From Siphonodentalium dalli (lineage: Eukaryota; Mollusca; Scaphopoda; Gadilida; Siphonodentaliidae): a stretch of DNA of 64,000 bases. The position numbers were made by a program, and so were the translations under genes. Position 1 is the first letter of the stretch; every line of letters begins with the position of its first letter. This document shows positions 26,163-35,885 of this stretch, one piece after another. The DNA is taken from positions 40,839,549-40,903,548 of the forward strand of contig CP136067.1 of NCBI GenBank assembly GCA_032622095.1, given 5' to 3'. Under the pieces are notes generated by a model. The model did not search any database. It was not told the origin of the DNA and was given only the letters and a program-made list of their open reading frames with translations.

Positions 26163-26815
26163 TTCAATTCAATTTAAAAGTACCTCTGATCATCATAAAA
26201 TACATTACAGAGACAATACACATGAAACAATTACGTATCATCAATACATGTACATGTATACATACACAGCAAATCATTATGATAAATATTATAATATATC
26301 GATGTCGCATTTAATGGATGTATAATTGTTTACTAATCATAATTAGATAATATTTTTATCAATATATGGTCTATGGTGTGTATCAACGAATTAATATTTA
26401 CTTATATACATGTGTGTACTCGAGCACCTATACATGTGAACGAGCACACATGTGCGTAAGCGTAAGGAGTTTCTGAAAATTTCCCAAATCTTTTTAATAA
26501 ATATCGAAAGGTTTTTTGTTTTGCGCTCGCTATTTTGATTGAATAATTGGTTCAACTTCAAAGTGTTTGGTCTATTGAAATAGTATGATTTGATGTATCT
26601 TACTCTCAAACCCTTTAATTGTTCACACTTCAAGATAACGTGGAATTCGTATCCTAACTCTGCATTACATAATGTGCACTTTCTTTCCGAGTAGTCTCGA
26701 TTTGTCCATGATCCTTCTTCGATTGGTAATTTATTATTTCTTGTCCGGAATCTCATGAGAGCGTGTATCATAGATGTATCGCTGGATGACAAATATTGTT
26801 CGCGGGGTATAGGCA
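26163..26815 (-). pseudogene. LINE-1 (outer, minus strand): 3' part with C-terminal Zn-knuckle
   Basis: The minus-strand frame 26819-26391 encodes the end of a non-LTR retrotransposon ORF2. It carries an ALMRFRTRNNKLPIEEG segment, then a Cys-x2-Cys-x8-His-x4-Cys knuckle (KCTLCNAELGYEFHVILKC), then a basic tail. The 3' UTR runs to 26163 and ends near TTGAATTGAATAAAA. The N-terminal continuation lies 7.4 kb away at 35885-34265 on the same strand: there the polypeptide stops after a SNKFTFYRAVKDNF segment, just where this piece picks up (VPIPREQYLSS). I infer one insertion split by later insertions. The element is 5'-truncated and non-functional. A jockey/CR1/L2-type group is likely; the clade is not assigned. 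Confidence 0.85.
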
Positions 26816-28577
26816 CCATTGTCCCTATTTACAAAAATAAAGGCGACCCTTGCGATCCAAGCAACTATAGCCCCATCACAATCCTGAGCTGCTTTGGAAA
26901 GTTATTTACAAAAATACTTTCAAACAGAATATATGAATATGTAGAACATAATAATATTCTCAAAGAAAATCAAGCCGGGTTCCGTAAGGGTTACTCAACT
27001 ACTGATAATATGTTTATAATACACATGTTAACTAACCTCACAAAGAATTTAAACTGCAACCTCTATTGTGCATTTATTGACTTTGAGAAGGCATTTGACA
27101 AAGTCTGGAGACCGGGACTTTGGAAAAAACTATTGGCATGTAATATAAATGGGAAATTTTTTCGAGTTATTAAAAATATTTATCAAAACGTCAAATCATC
27201 GGTCAAGTTAGGAAACAATTATTCATCTCTTTTCCCATGTCTATCAGGGGTTAGGCAAGGTGAAACTTATCACCAATATTGTTTTCCCTATTTCTGAATG
27301 ACCTGGAGACTTTTATGATAAAGGAGGGCATTGTCGGCCTCACCAAAATCTCAAACCAGACTGAACAAGAATTAAATGTTTACACGAAATTACTTCTCAT
27401 ACTATATGCAGATGATACAGTGTTTATGGCCGAAACCCCAAAAAAACTGCAAAAAGTACTTAACGTTTTCAGCTTGTACTGCAATAAATGGAAACTAAAA
27501 GTAAATATTAATAAAACGAAAATTTTACTCATTTCAAAACGTAGATTACCAAGAAACATACAATTCACATTTGATAGCACTAATCTTGAAGTAGTTCAAT
27601 TATTTAGGAATTATGCATACAAAATGGGGATCATACACAGAAACAAAACAAATTCTTGCAACAAAAGGCAGTCATGCAATGTACTCTGTGATAAAACGAT
27701 CCAGAGAAAACTGCCTCTCAGTAGCTAATCAATTGGACCTATTCGATTCACAGATGCTAACAATATTATTGTACGGCTGTGAGATATGGGGTTATGGAGA
27801 TAACCAGGTACTCGAAAATGTACACCGAAATTGTTTTAAACTTATCCTAAATTTGAAACCATCAACCCCCAACTATATGATTTATGGCGAATCAGGAAGA
27901 TATCCATTGGACATCACAATAAAGTTAAGATTGTTAAAGTATTGGTTGAAAATATGACATACACACGGTATGGGAAAGTGCTTTATGATTTGTCAGTGAA
28001 ACTTATGGGAGATGCCGATGAAAAGCTTTTTAAGTGGACAAGAGAAATCCGAGAGATCTTACGTAGCTGTGGCCAGGCATATTTATTGACATCTGGTGAA
28101 CTAAAGTGTGCCAATCAATTCCTTGATTGCGTGAAAAACAGTCTTCTAAGAGACTTTAAAATAAAGTGGGACTCTGAAATGAACAAATCAAGTAGAGGCC
28201 AAATATATCGCATATTTAAACACCATTTCTCCTATCTTGATATCTTACAAAGTAAAAACCGAATTGAATTCTGCAGATTCAGAACAGCGAACCACAACCT
28301 CCCAATAGAAACTGGGAGATGGAACGGAACACACCACACGGATAGAACATGTCGCTTATGTAACCATAACATGATAGCAGACGAATTCCACTATTTATTG
28401 GAATGCAAAACATTTGCGCACATAAGGAAGAAAATTATCCCCCAAAAATATGGTGATAAAATAAATATTTTGATTATGGATGAAATCCTGAACTCATATG
28501 ACCCCATAATTCTAAACAGAATATGCATGCTGATCCGATCAGTCCACACAGAGCTCTCAAACATAAGCACATCATGA
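26813..28577 (+). pseudogene. LINE-2 (inner, plus strand): reverse transcriptase to C-terminus, frameshifted
   Basis: This is a 5'-truncated non-LTR retrotransposon ORF2. Reverse-transcriptase blocks appear in order: IVPIYKNKGDP and YSPITILSC (26815-26890), AGFRKGYSTTDN (about 26970), FIDFEKAFDKVW (about 27074), GVRQGE (about 27250), the catalytic YADD box LLILYADDTVF (about 27390-27425) and WKLKVNINKTK (about 27490). Downstream come a typical connection region (GESGRYPLDITIK) and a C-terminal Cys-x2-Cys-x9-His-x4-Cys knuckle (RTCRLCNHNMIADEFHYLLEC region, about 28350). At least three frame breaks occur, near 27262, 27605 and 27950, so it is dead. It differs in sequence from LINE-1 and belongs to another family. 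The endonuclease domain is absent. It interrupts LINE-1 at 26813-26815. Confidence 0.93.
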
Positions 28578-28960
28578 TAACACTTCAACTTTTGTATATT
28601 AGATATGAGTTGTCTCTTCAAATATATTTAATATATTCATATTCATTATATGTATTATCCAATCCATTGCTGTATGATATATACTAATATAGACTATATT
28701 GTTAAATGCGTATATTGTACATGTATACATATACACATTATATATTGCTGAAGGTGCTCATTTAAACGGTAATTTAACGGAGGACTGTCCCCTTTTAAGG
28801 ACGAATTTATTCCAGCCCATTGTTTGTCTATTGACCCCCCTTCCAATCCATAACTTAACATGAAGACAGCCACAAGTTCTGAACCACGTATAAACAACAT
28901 ATGCAGGCATGCATTCATGTCGTGCAACACTCACACTGGGCCACGGCCCTGATCCGAACT
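28578..28960 (+). other. probable LINE-2 3' UTR, left half
   Basis: AT-rich non-coding DNA follows the LINE-2 stop codon. The LTR element is inserted at 28961. The continuation after the LTR element (33880-34264) ends in AATAAATCATCATC, a short tandem tail of the kind that ends many LINEs. This supports both halves being LINE-2 3' UTR, but it is inference. Confidence 0.5.
28956..28960. repeat. 5-bp target-site duplication GAACT (left)
   Basis: It matches GAACT at 33875-33879 immediately outside the other LTR. Five bases is the usual length for Ty3/gypsy-type and Copia-type integration. Confidence 0.85.
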
Positions 28961-29187
28961 ATAGTGAAAACGAAGGACTATTCACTATGGTTACACATCT
29001 TTATATGGTCTAACATGGTCACAATAAATGTACAATAGACAGTAAGTCAACATGGCTGCTGGTTTGCTTGGATTCTGTTCTTGGTCTGAAGAGAGAGCCT
29101 TCTTCATCCGGGTAATCGAGAACATGACGTCACGATCGGTGCTCCGATTCATACTTCGGCAATGTCCGGAAATCGGCGATCACTACA
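28961..29187 (-). repeat. 3' LTR of the LTR retroelement
   Basis: This 227-bp LTR differs from 33648-33874 at three positions. A perfect cAMP-response-element palindrome TGACGTCA lies at 29125-29132. An 8-bp inverted repeat, ATAGTGAA/TTCACTAT, lies at the outer end (28961-28968 and 28981-28988). No TATA box is obvious by eye. Confidence 0.9.
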
Positions 29188-29200
29188 CTCCCCCAAGCTT
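29188..29200 (-). promoter_or_regulatory. polypurine tract
   Basis: On the minus strand AAGCTTGGGGGAG directly precedes the LTR start TGTAGTG. A purine run abutting the 3' LTR is the plus-strand primer site of LTR retroelements, and it sets the element's direction. Confidence 0.8.
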
Positions 29201-30077
29201 TATAGAACACAGCCATGTGTATGTTGGACCTCGCAGGGTGGATGGTGTGTAGGATCACAGGTCCTGAATCTGGATACCGATATGAGACACCGTCATATCC
29301 CTGGGTCAATGAGATGGATATTCGGCCTATAACCCCGCTAGCTGCCATGTCAGAAGTTCTCTTTGGTAACGTGTCTCATCAGTGTGGTCTCTTGGTATAT
29401 GGTATGATCTGTCCAGTATTGTTAATTAGTCAATGGCTGATGAATGGCTCAATGGCAAACATCCGGATCAGAAACACATGCTGTTGGTGCCGTAAGTTCC
29501 ATATTCGTCCAGATGTCTGGATATTCGCCCATTAACCTTGGCAACTGTTGGTGAGACTGGTGTCGACCATTTCGTAAAATAAATGAGGTATGTCACTTTA
29601 TGACTCGCACAAATTTCCCTGAAGCTACACGACGTTTTATATATGCATTTCACCGGGTTTCATATCATATCGACCTCAACATATCGCATATCGAAAATCA
29701 ACACAACGCTTTATTGAAGCTAAATATATATGAACTAGCAAATGTCAAAACGTACGTGCAAACTTAACGGGTTGTGTATTGATGCTTGTATGCACTGTTA
29801 TAGCATCATTTTCTGGACCGAACCATGAAGCATCAGAGCATTATCACAAGATCTACCCAGTGCATTTGTTTAGGATATAAACAAGCACTAAGCATTATCT
29901 TAGATCTACCTGATACATGTGCATGGTTCATGTATGACTTAATTATATTATAAATCTAAACCATAATCATATCCAGTGATCGTGTCATTTTCTTTAATAC
30001 ATGTAGTTGTTGAATTATCTTGTATAGCAGTGGCAGGGTTGATTCAGTTGACGGCAACTATCATATTTTCCAAACCT
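29188..30077 (-). other. 3' non-coding region of the LTR element
   Basis: About 0.9 kb lies between the stop of the 526-codon ORF and the 3' LTR. I see no long minus-strand frame and no trace of pol. In an autonomous element this space would belong to pol. Confidence 0.6.
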
Positions 30078-31658
30078 CTATGAGGCATTGGATACCACTG
30101 CAGAATTTGAGGGATGATTATTCCCACCAGGATCCCATGGCCACTGATCTCCACAAGGATCCCATGGCCACTGATCTGGGCCCTCTAATTCAGTCTGAGG
30201 CAGTGTGTACCTCGGTTCGGCTGTTTGGAACTGATTTGAACAGTCATCAGTCTGGCTCATGTTCGCGACAGCTTCTGTTGTCGTACCGAGATCTGGCTTG
30301 TCTGCAGATTTCGCCGCTCCGGCATCTAGAGCTTCTTGTCTGTGTGGTGACTCAGACGCCGACGCAGTATCATCCTGGGATACATGTATGTCGTCGGTGA
30401 TCTGGACATCTATGTGCTGTTGAATAACGGTAGTTTTACAATCAGTGCCAACGCTCTCTTCTGATGGAGAATGGTAGCCTGTATCATATGAACACATGGT
30501 TGGCTGAGCATCTGATGATAGTGAGCTGTCCGGGCAGAGTCCACTGAATGATGAGTTACCATATTCCAATTGGGATATTGCAGATGCCATAGATGCTTGC
30601 GATACATCATTCACTTGAGTTGTGGTACACTCTGGTATATCCCAATCCATCATCAGGCATATGCTATCTACCATGATCAGATCAAGGGAAACTCTGTCGT
30701 CCCACTCAAGGCTGATATCATGGACTGGCTCGTCGTCTTGTTCATTGTCCATAAGTTTGTTGATAGCTGGCTCGTCAGGTTTATCATGCTGAACTGGATT
30801 TCTTGTGTAGAAGGTATACTCTTCTGGTGTTATTAGTTGCATGTCGTCTATTTCCGACTGCAAGTTCTTCAGAGAGTTGGAAAGACGATCCGCCTTCTCC
30901 ACTATTCCCCCCAGTGGTATAATCTGCTTCTGGTCATTGGAATGTGGTTGGTTATTTTCCTCAACATCAAATCTCATGACATAGTCATTTAACCCTGGTA
31001 ATTTTTCAACTACTTGAGTCTTGGAGTCTTGGATGGAGGCTTTTCCCGATAGCTGATCTTCGGCGACCATTTTGACTGCCATCCTCTCGGGCAACACCTG
31101 TTCTGGGATTGGTTCGAGCATTGAACTGGATCCAGTGGAAAAACCGGCGCATCTTGTGAGCGCAGCAGTTGATTTCCTAACCGGGATGCGGTCATTTGGA
31201 TAAAGGTCGGTCACATTTACTCGGCCCAATGTCTTTGAGAAATCAGCGTCATTATTGTATATAGTAGTCGTCGGTTGAACAAATTCATCCTTCCGATTAA
31301 CTATATACTTTCCAATCTGGCTGGCAAATTCGAGTAGTCGAGAATGAGATTTCTCCCGAGCTGCACGTTCTTGGTCTCCACTCAACTCCCATCGCATTAA
31401 TTTGCTTATCAGCTCGCTGAACGAGATATTTCCCCACTCATTCTTCGTCGTCTCCGGCTTGTACGCACAGAGGTTGAGAATCATATCGTCGCGTTTGTGC
31501 TTCTCTGCAGTCATCACTTCCATCCTATATTCCAATTCTCTCATTAGCCTCTCAAGATAGGAAATGACCTGGATAGAAATAGGATGGTATTTCGGAAATT
31601 CCTTCAGTAATTCCGCGCATTGGAATACAAACTCCACACCTTCCATCCACTGGGTCAT
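30078..31658 (-). CDS. Unknown 526-aa protein of the LTR element (ORF B)
   Basis: This is the longest intact ORF in the window, and I do not recognise the protein. Residues 1-125 look mostly helical and charged (CAELLKEFPKYHPISIQVIS, YLERLMRELEYRMEVMTAEK, then FSELISKLMRWELSGDQERA), with no predicted membrane segment or signal peptide. The remaining ~400 residues are rich in Ser, Thr, Asp, Glu and Gln and look largely disordered, with a possible short hydrophobic helix around SLDLIMVDSICLMMDW. The C-terminus has a perfect-to-near tandem repeat, DQWPWDPCG/DQWPWDPGG (residues 495-512). There is no zinc knuckle, protease, polymerase or integrase motif. Position after the LTR leader and ORF A suggests a diverged Gag or an accessory or captured gene. 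Its frame opens 13 bases after the ORF A stop begins, upstream of the chosen ATG. Absence of any stop over 526 codons in AT-rich DNA argues it is, or was very recently, coding. Confidence 0.8.
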   Translation of the reverse strand: MTQWMEGVEFVFQCAELLKEFPKYHPISIQVISYLERLMRELEYRMEVMTAEKHKRDDMILNLCAYKPETTKNEWGNISFSELISKLMRWELSGDQERAAREKSHSRLLEFASQIGKYIVNRKDEFVQPTTTIYNNDADFSKTLGRVNVTDLYPNDRIPVRKSTAALTRCAGFSTGSSSMLEPIPEQVLPERMAVKMVAEDQLSGKASIQDSKTQVVEKLPGLNDYVMRFDVEENNQPHSNDQKQIIPLGGIVEKADRLSNSLKNLQSEIDDMQLITPEEYTFYTRNPVQHDKPDEPAINKLMDNEQDDEPVHDISLEWDDRVSLDLIMVDSICLMMDWDIPECTTTQVNDVSQASMASAISQLEYGNSSFSGLCPDSSLSSDAQPTMCSYDTGYHSPSEESVGTDCKTTVIQQHIDVQITDDIHVSQDDTASASESPHRQEALDAGAAKSADKPDLGTTTEAVANMSQTDDCSNQFQTAEPRYTLPQTELEGPDQWPWDPCGDQWPWDPGGNNHPSNSAVVSNAS

Positions 31659-31671
31659 TTCGTGTGCATCA

Positions 31672-32172
31672 TTATCTCAACCGAGATGAAATCCTATTCC
31701 AAACATAATCCTTGCCCGACTCAGGGGGATCGGTCCTCAGTTCGTGAGTTGTCTCAGCATGGTTTGACTGATCTTCTGGCTGCGACATTTTAAAGCTAAC
31801 AGCCTGTTGATTTGACTCAGTTGGATCGGGTATTTGTGTAGCCTTGGTCTGTTGAACTGGGTATGGCAAACCAGGTGGGTATGGCAAACCAGGTGGGCGT
31901 TGGTTATAATTGGTTGTTGGCCAATGATTTTGCACATATGGCTGAATTGGTGGCAGTTGTTGAGAAGCATGCGGCGGTCGATACATTGGTTGGACTGGGT
32001 ATGGCAAACCAGGTGGGTAATTGTTATAATTGGTTGTTGGCCATTGATTTTGCACATAATATGGCTGGATTGGTGGCAGTTGTTGATAAACATACGGTTG
32101 ATACACACTCGATCCATATTGAACCAAAGTTGGTGCACAATTGTATGAATTGATATATCCAAAGCTTGCCAT
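31672..32172 (-). CDS. Pro/Tyr/Gln-rich 166-aa protein of the LTR element (ORF A)
   Basis: The ATG has a fair Kozak context (G at -3, G at +4). The protein is low-complexity and rich in Pro, Tyr, Gln and Asn. It contains a tandem duplication with a 41-residue period: residues 30-70 and 71-108 both run QQLPPIQPY, QNxWPTTNYN, PPGLPYP, and the second copy repeats PPGLPYP again. Residues 109-166 are polar and end WNRISSRLR. Only one Cys is present, so it has no zinc-knuckle nucleocapsid. It ends 16 bases before the ORF B ATG, in a different frame (+1). It may be the N-terminal part of a Gag-like product joined to ORF B by frameshifting or reinitiation, or a separate protein. Proline-rich segments occur in many Gag proteins, but no match can be claimed. 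Confidence 0.7.
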   Translation of the reverse strand: MASFGYINSYNCAPTLVQYGSSVYQPYVYQQLPPIQPYYVQNQWPTTNYNNYPPGLPYPVQPMYRPPHASQQLPPIQPYVQNHWPTTNYNQRPPGLPYPPGLPYPVQQTKATQIPDPTESNQQAVSFKMSQPEDQSNHAETTHELRTDPPESGKDYVWNRISSRLR

Positions 32173-33647
32173 TTCTTGATCTTGATCTTAAGGTCTCGAG
32201 AAAGTGTGTCAAATTTGGTGAAGAATGATTAAATGAACCCGCGCTTACCTAATAACTCAGGCATACAGATATCATTTTCATTCTGATTTGTCGCTCAATA
32301 TATTTGATACCTGATATATAAATCGAGCAGTTTCAAAGTGGCAAGTGTTCTATTCCTTCTAGTACCACTAAGAATTCAACTTATATATATATGGTATCTT
32401 GATACATATAAATAGAAATACACAATCAAAAATGAAAATCGCACAAAGCAATCTCAGTAGTTATGCGATCAATTTAACAACACTAATAAGTAGCAATGTC
32501 AGTATGAATGACTGAACCTAAACCGAGGTTCCAAAAATCATTCACAATAACATCATATATCTATACGAAAAATGTCTACTCAAAGTACTCATGAAATATT
32601 CCACATTGAACGAAAAAATATTACTTTATCTGATACCCACAATAATTCATTATCAAAAATAAACACATACAAAATATTAATGAAAAAATATGCATATATC
32701 AAAGATGTGTATCAGTTATTGGAGAATAAATCAAGGTAACATAAGTTAATCAACTTATGCAGAGAAACTGATCACAGTGACATTAGAAATATAATAAATC
32801 AGTGTCTCAAAAGTAAATATACTCATATAGAGAAACTGATCACAATGGCATGAAAATATATAAATAAATGCAAAAATACAAAAACATATTAGCTTCTTGA
32901 ATTGTTTTGTTTTTCCACTAGAAAAGCTGACAAGAACACTGCGTACTGTATCAGAGTTCTGTGGTCTTGGATATACCGTCTGTACTGAATATTCTCTAAA
33001 GGGTTGAAGTATACTGATTTTTACCCTAGGCGCTATGTATTAGAATGGAGGGGTATTCCCTTGCTAATAGATAACCCGTGGGCAGGAATCAATTTGATAA
33101 AAAAATCACATAAATCAAACTGGCAGAATGTAGATTGATTTGGTTGTTCAATCGGTTGTTGATAAACATATAGCAGAAGGAGCTACATTGTCATTGACAA
33201 TTACCTGTAGCTTGTAAATTATGAAGAGTAAAGTTTATCTGACCGTGAATCTGGAGGAACTGGGCAATGAAGTTGTCGAATCCAATCTCCCATGTCGTCA
33301 GAAACCGGCTAGCTGTGGTGTCCGAATTGAAGACAGGAAACTGTAGTTACCGATGTGTGTACATGCTATTTTTAGCACAGAGCGGCAGGTATAAATTTTG
33401 TACAGAAACGGCACAGCAAATGTCAATTTTACACGTTGAAACATGTTGTCAGTAGAATTCATCAATCGTATTATTAAATATATATATTTAGCAACATTAT
33501 CATGGTTCAAACACGACCGAACTCTGAAAGTATAGTCTTCAGGAACGGAAAATTACATCAAATTGACAAGTCATTTTCACAAAGTTTTCGGCATCAAAAT
33601 ACACATTTTCGTCTCCCCGCGTGGTTCGACACTACAACGTCGTCATT
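32173..33647 (-). other. 5' leader of the LTR element
   Basis: About 1.47 kb lies between the 5' LTR and ORF A. It is AT-rich with no convincing minus-strand ORF. Immediately inside the LTR the minus strand reads AATGACGACGTTGTAG and then TGTCGAACCACGCGGGGAG. TCGAACC resembles the complement of a tRNA T-arm, but I see no canonical TGG-starting primer-binding site, so the primer is undetermined. Confidence 0.5.
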
Positions 33648-33874
33648 ATAGTGAAAACAAAGGACTATTCACTATGGTTACACATCTGTATATGGTCTAA
33701 CATGGTCACAATAAATGTACAATAGACAGTAAGTCAACATGGCTGCTGGTTTGCTTGGATTCTGTTCTTGGTCTGAAGAGAGAGCCTTCTTCATCCGGGT
33801 AATCGAGAACATGACGTCACGATCGGTGCTCCGATTCATACTTCGGCAATGTCCGGATATCGGCGATCACTACA
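33648..33874 (-). repeat. 5' LTR of the LTR retroelement
   Basis: This is the partner of 28961-29187 (224 of 227 bases identical). The CRE palindrome TGACGTCA lies at 33812-33819. If the LTR promoter is active, transcription would run leftwards into the leader and ORF A. Confidence 0.9.
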
Positions 33875-33879
33875 GAACT
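33875..33879. repeat. 5-bp target-site duplication GAACT (right)
   Basis: It is identical to 28956-28960. Confidence 0.85.
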
Positions 33880-34264
33880 CATCCATCAACTAAATATCTG
33901 AATTGGTCAAATTATCTTAATATTGTCACTCCTAAATTCCTAATTAGCTATGACAAACACACCATGTAACTATATCTGCCATCAGAAAGACTCTGTCAAA
34001 TTACTAATGTTATATTACTGACTATTTACCGTTAAACAGATATGTAAAAGATGACACACGGGGTCATCTGTTTTCAGGAAGCAGTACTAACAATTTCATA
34101 CCACAGAGCCAAATGAAACACGATAACAACATACATTATTATATTCACATATTAGGATATAGATATCCCCATAGCACCGGATACATGTATATAATATATA
34201 TACCCTTATGATCTTTTGTAAATACTTCTTTCTCTGTACTTCTCGATGTTCATGCGAATTATGA
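33880..34264 (+). other. probable LINE-2 3' UTR, right half
   Basis: Non-coding DNA lies between the LTR element and the resumption of LINE-1 on the minus strand. It ends with AATAAATCATCATC, a plausible LINE tail. Its boundary with LINE-1 at about 34265 is set by where the minus-strand LINE-1 protein similarity stops. Confidence 0.45.
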
Positions 34265-35885
34265 GAATAAATCATCATCACGACAAAGTTATCTTTCACG
34301 GCTCTATAAAAGGTAAATTTGTTTGACACAGCTATTGTGGTTCTCCATTGTTGTGAGTATAGATCAGTTAGTATCATTCTGGCAGAGTCGAGAAATTGAT
34401 TGAGGTTATCGACCAGCTGATAGGTCCAAGTGTTACCCATGCCGATTGCGTTAAGGGTGTTATGCTGCCCAGCAATCCATGGGAACTTCTTATTATCATA
34501 ATAAGACATCAGCATAATATAATAAAATGCGAATGGCGTTATATGTGTCGTCATTGTGTTGAGCTTGCCCCAATAATACAAGTAACATGTTTTTATTCTT
34601 ACTGATATGGGACACATGCCGAGTTCTCCATATGTGAATGCACTAGGTATATATTTTTTAAGCTTGAAGGTATATTTCAAAAACCAAATATTTCAAAACA
34701 TGTCGTGTTTTCGTGTCCACAGACCTGGCATGATTGGGATAATCGATTTTGCATAGATGTCAATGTTGTGGCTTTAGTTAGTTTATTTACGCGTACTTTA
34801 TCAAGGAGGGCGTACATTGCCACTTTTGCACTTTTAGTCCTTTTGTTTTTTTTCTAGTATGAAGAGTCCATTTCTATGGAATGTGGTACCTAGGTATTTG
34901 TAACTATCTACTATCTCGAGTTCATGTCCAATTATTGAACATTTCCCGTATTCAGACTTCTGGTTTTTCGTCCAAATATAACTATCTTGGTTTTCGGTGT
35001 ATTGACATTTAATTTCCAAGTGTTGCAATATATAGACAATTTATCAGGCATGTTCTGTGAGTTAGCGATGAGTACAGTGTCATCCGCATAAATTAAGAGA
35101 AATAGTTTTAAGTAAAGTCCGGTATCAAATTCTTCTGGCACTTTAATGTCGATTCCATTGGATCTATGCTCACGAAGATGATTTTCAAGATCGTTTAGGT
35201 ATATTGCAAATAGTATCTGCGAAAGACTGTCTCCTTGTTTTATGCCAATTTTGCTCGGAAAGAAGTCTGAATCTTCGTTTCCAATGCGTACACAAAGCTT
35301 GATGTCATTATACATTGATCGTATAACATCTAAGAGTTTACCTTCATATTTATGGCTAATAAGATTTTTCCAAAGCGCTGCTCTCCAGACGGAATCAAAC
35401 GCTTTAGACAATTCTACAAAGGCACAGTATATTGTCTGCTTGTCATGTTTCAAGATTTGTGATAAAGAGTAAAGTGAAAATATGTGATCAATTGCGGAAT
35501 CCCGCTTGGCATTCTGATTGTAAGTCTGAGAAATGAGCTAATTCGTTCACTAACAATGCTAGCAAATACTTTTGAGATACAACTTAAAAGAGTTATCTTC
35601 CTGTAGTTATTAGGGTCGGCAGATTCTCCCTTCCGTTTGAAGAGTGGTCGTATAATTCCAGTTATCCAGCTTTCTGGTAATATTCCGGTGTTTAAAATCA
35701 AATTAAAATATTTTCGAATCGTTATTCCAAAAATATCAAGAGCCCCTTTAAGATAGTCGTTTGTAATATTGTCGTATCCGGGAGCTTTTCCTAAATTTAA
35801 GGCTTTGAAAGCCTTTTCTATTTCAGAAACTGTTATTTCTGCATTTAGAGGCGATGTGTCAATATCGTTAATATTCATGTATATA
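34265..35885 (-). pseudogene. LINE-1 (outer, minus strand): RT and connection region, frameshifted
   Basis: On the minus strand from 35878 the element reads into the reverse transcriptase: EIEKAFKALNLGKAPGYDNI, GIIRPLFKRKGESADPNNYR and ITLLSC. After a frame break near 35455 come YCAFVELSKAFDSVW (block A, where the usual catalytic-site Asp of the FxDF box is replaced by FVELSKAFD), GIKQGDSLSQILFAIYLNDL (block B), LLIYADDTVLI (block C) and WKLNVNTPKTKI. A further break near 34930-34834 leads to SYKYLGTTF, then YGELGMCPISVRIK in the frame 34680-34096. It stops resembling LINE protein after about 34270 and continues at 26815. It is 5'-truncated (no endonuclease), multiply broken and inactive. Confidence 0.9.

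Larger units (their letters stand above)
28961..33874 (-). mobile_element. Non-autonomous LTR retroelement with two unknown ORFs
   Basis: This 4.9-kb element has two 227-bp direct repeats that differ at only 3 positions and a GAACT duplication on both sides (28956-28960 and 33875-33879). On the minus strand the LTR begins TGTAGTGATCGCC. A polypurine tract, TTGGGGGAG, ends exactly where the 3' LTR begins (29188-29196), which fixes the orientation. Both long ORFs (32172-31672 and 31658-30078) lie on this strand. No aspartic protease, YxDD reverse transcriptase, RNase H or DDE integrase motif is visible, nor any CCHC zinc knuckle. I infer a young element mobilised by another element's enzymes, similar in concept to gag-only LTR elements. 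It sits in the presumed 3' UTR of LINE-2. Confidence 0.88.

Noticed and set aside
26391-28577. Head-to-head LINE fragments as a single twin-primed (5'-inverted) insertion
   Set aside because: Both fragments contain their own C-terminal zinc knuckle and differ in sequence, and the minus-strand piece continues at 34265-35885. They are two different LINEs, one inside the other.
28961-29187. Hammerhead ribozyme in the LTR (retrozyme hypothesis)
   Set aside because: I found no CTGATGA...GAAA core on either strand of the LTR, and the element is much larger than retrozymes.
31834-32153. Plus-strand ORFs opposite ORF A (104 and 96 codons)
   Set aside because: They are antisense shadows of the proline-rich tandem repeat in ORF A.
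28961-33874. Reading the LTR element on the plus strand, because AATAAA occurs in the LTR on that strand
   Set aside because: The polypurine tract abuts the LTR only on the minus strand, the LTR begins TGTAG on the minus strand, and both long ORFs are on the minus strand.
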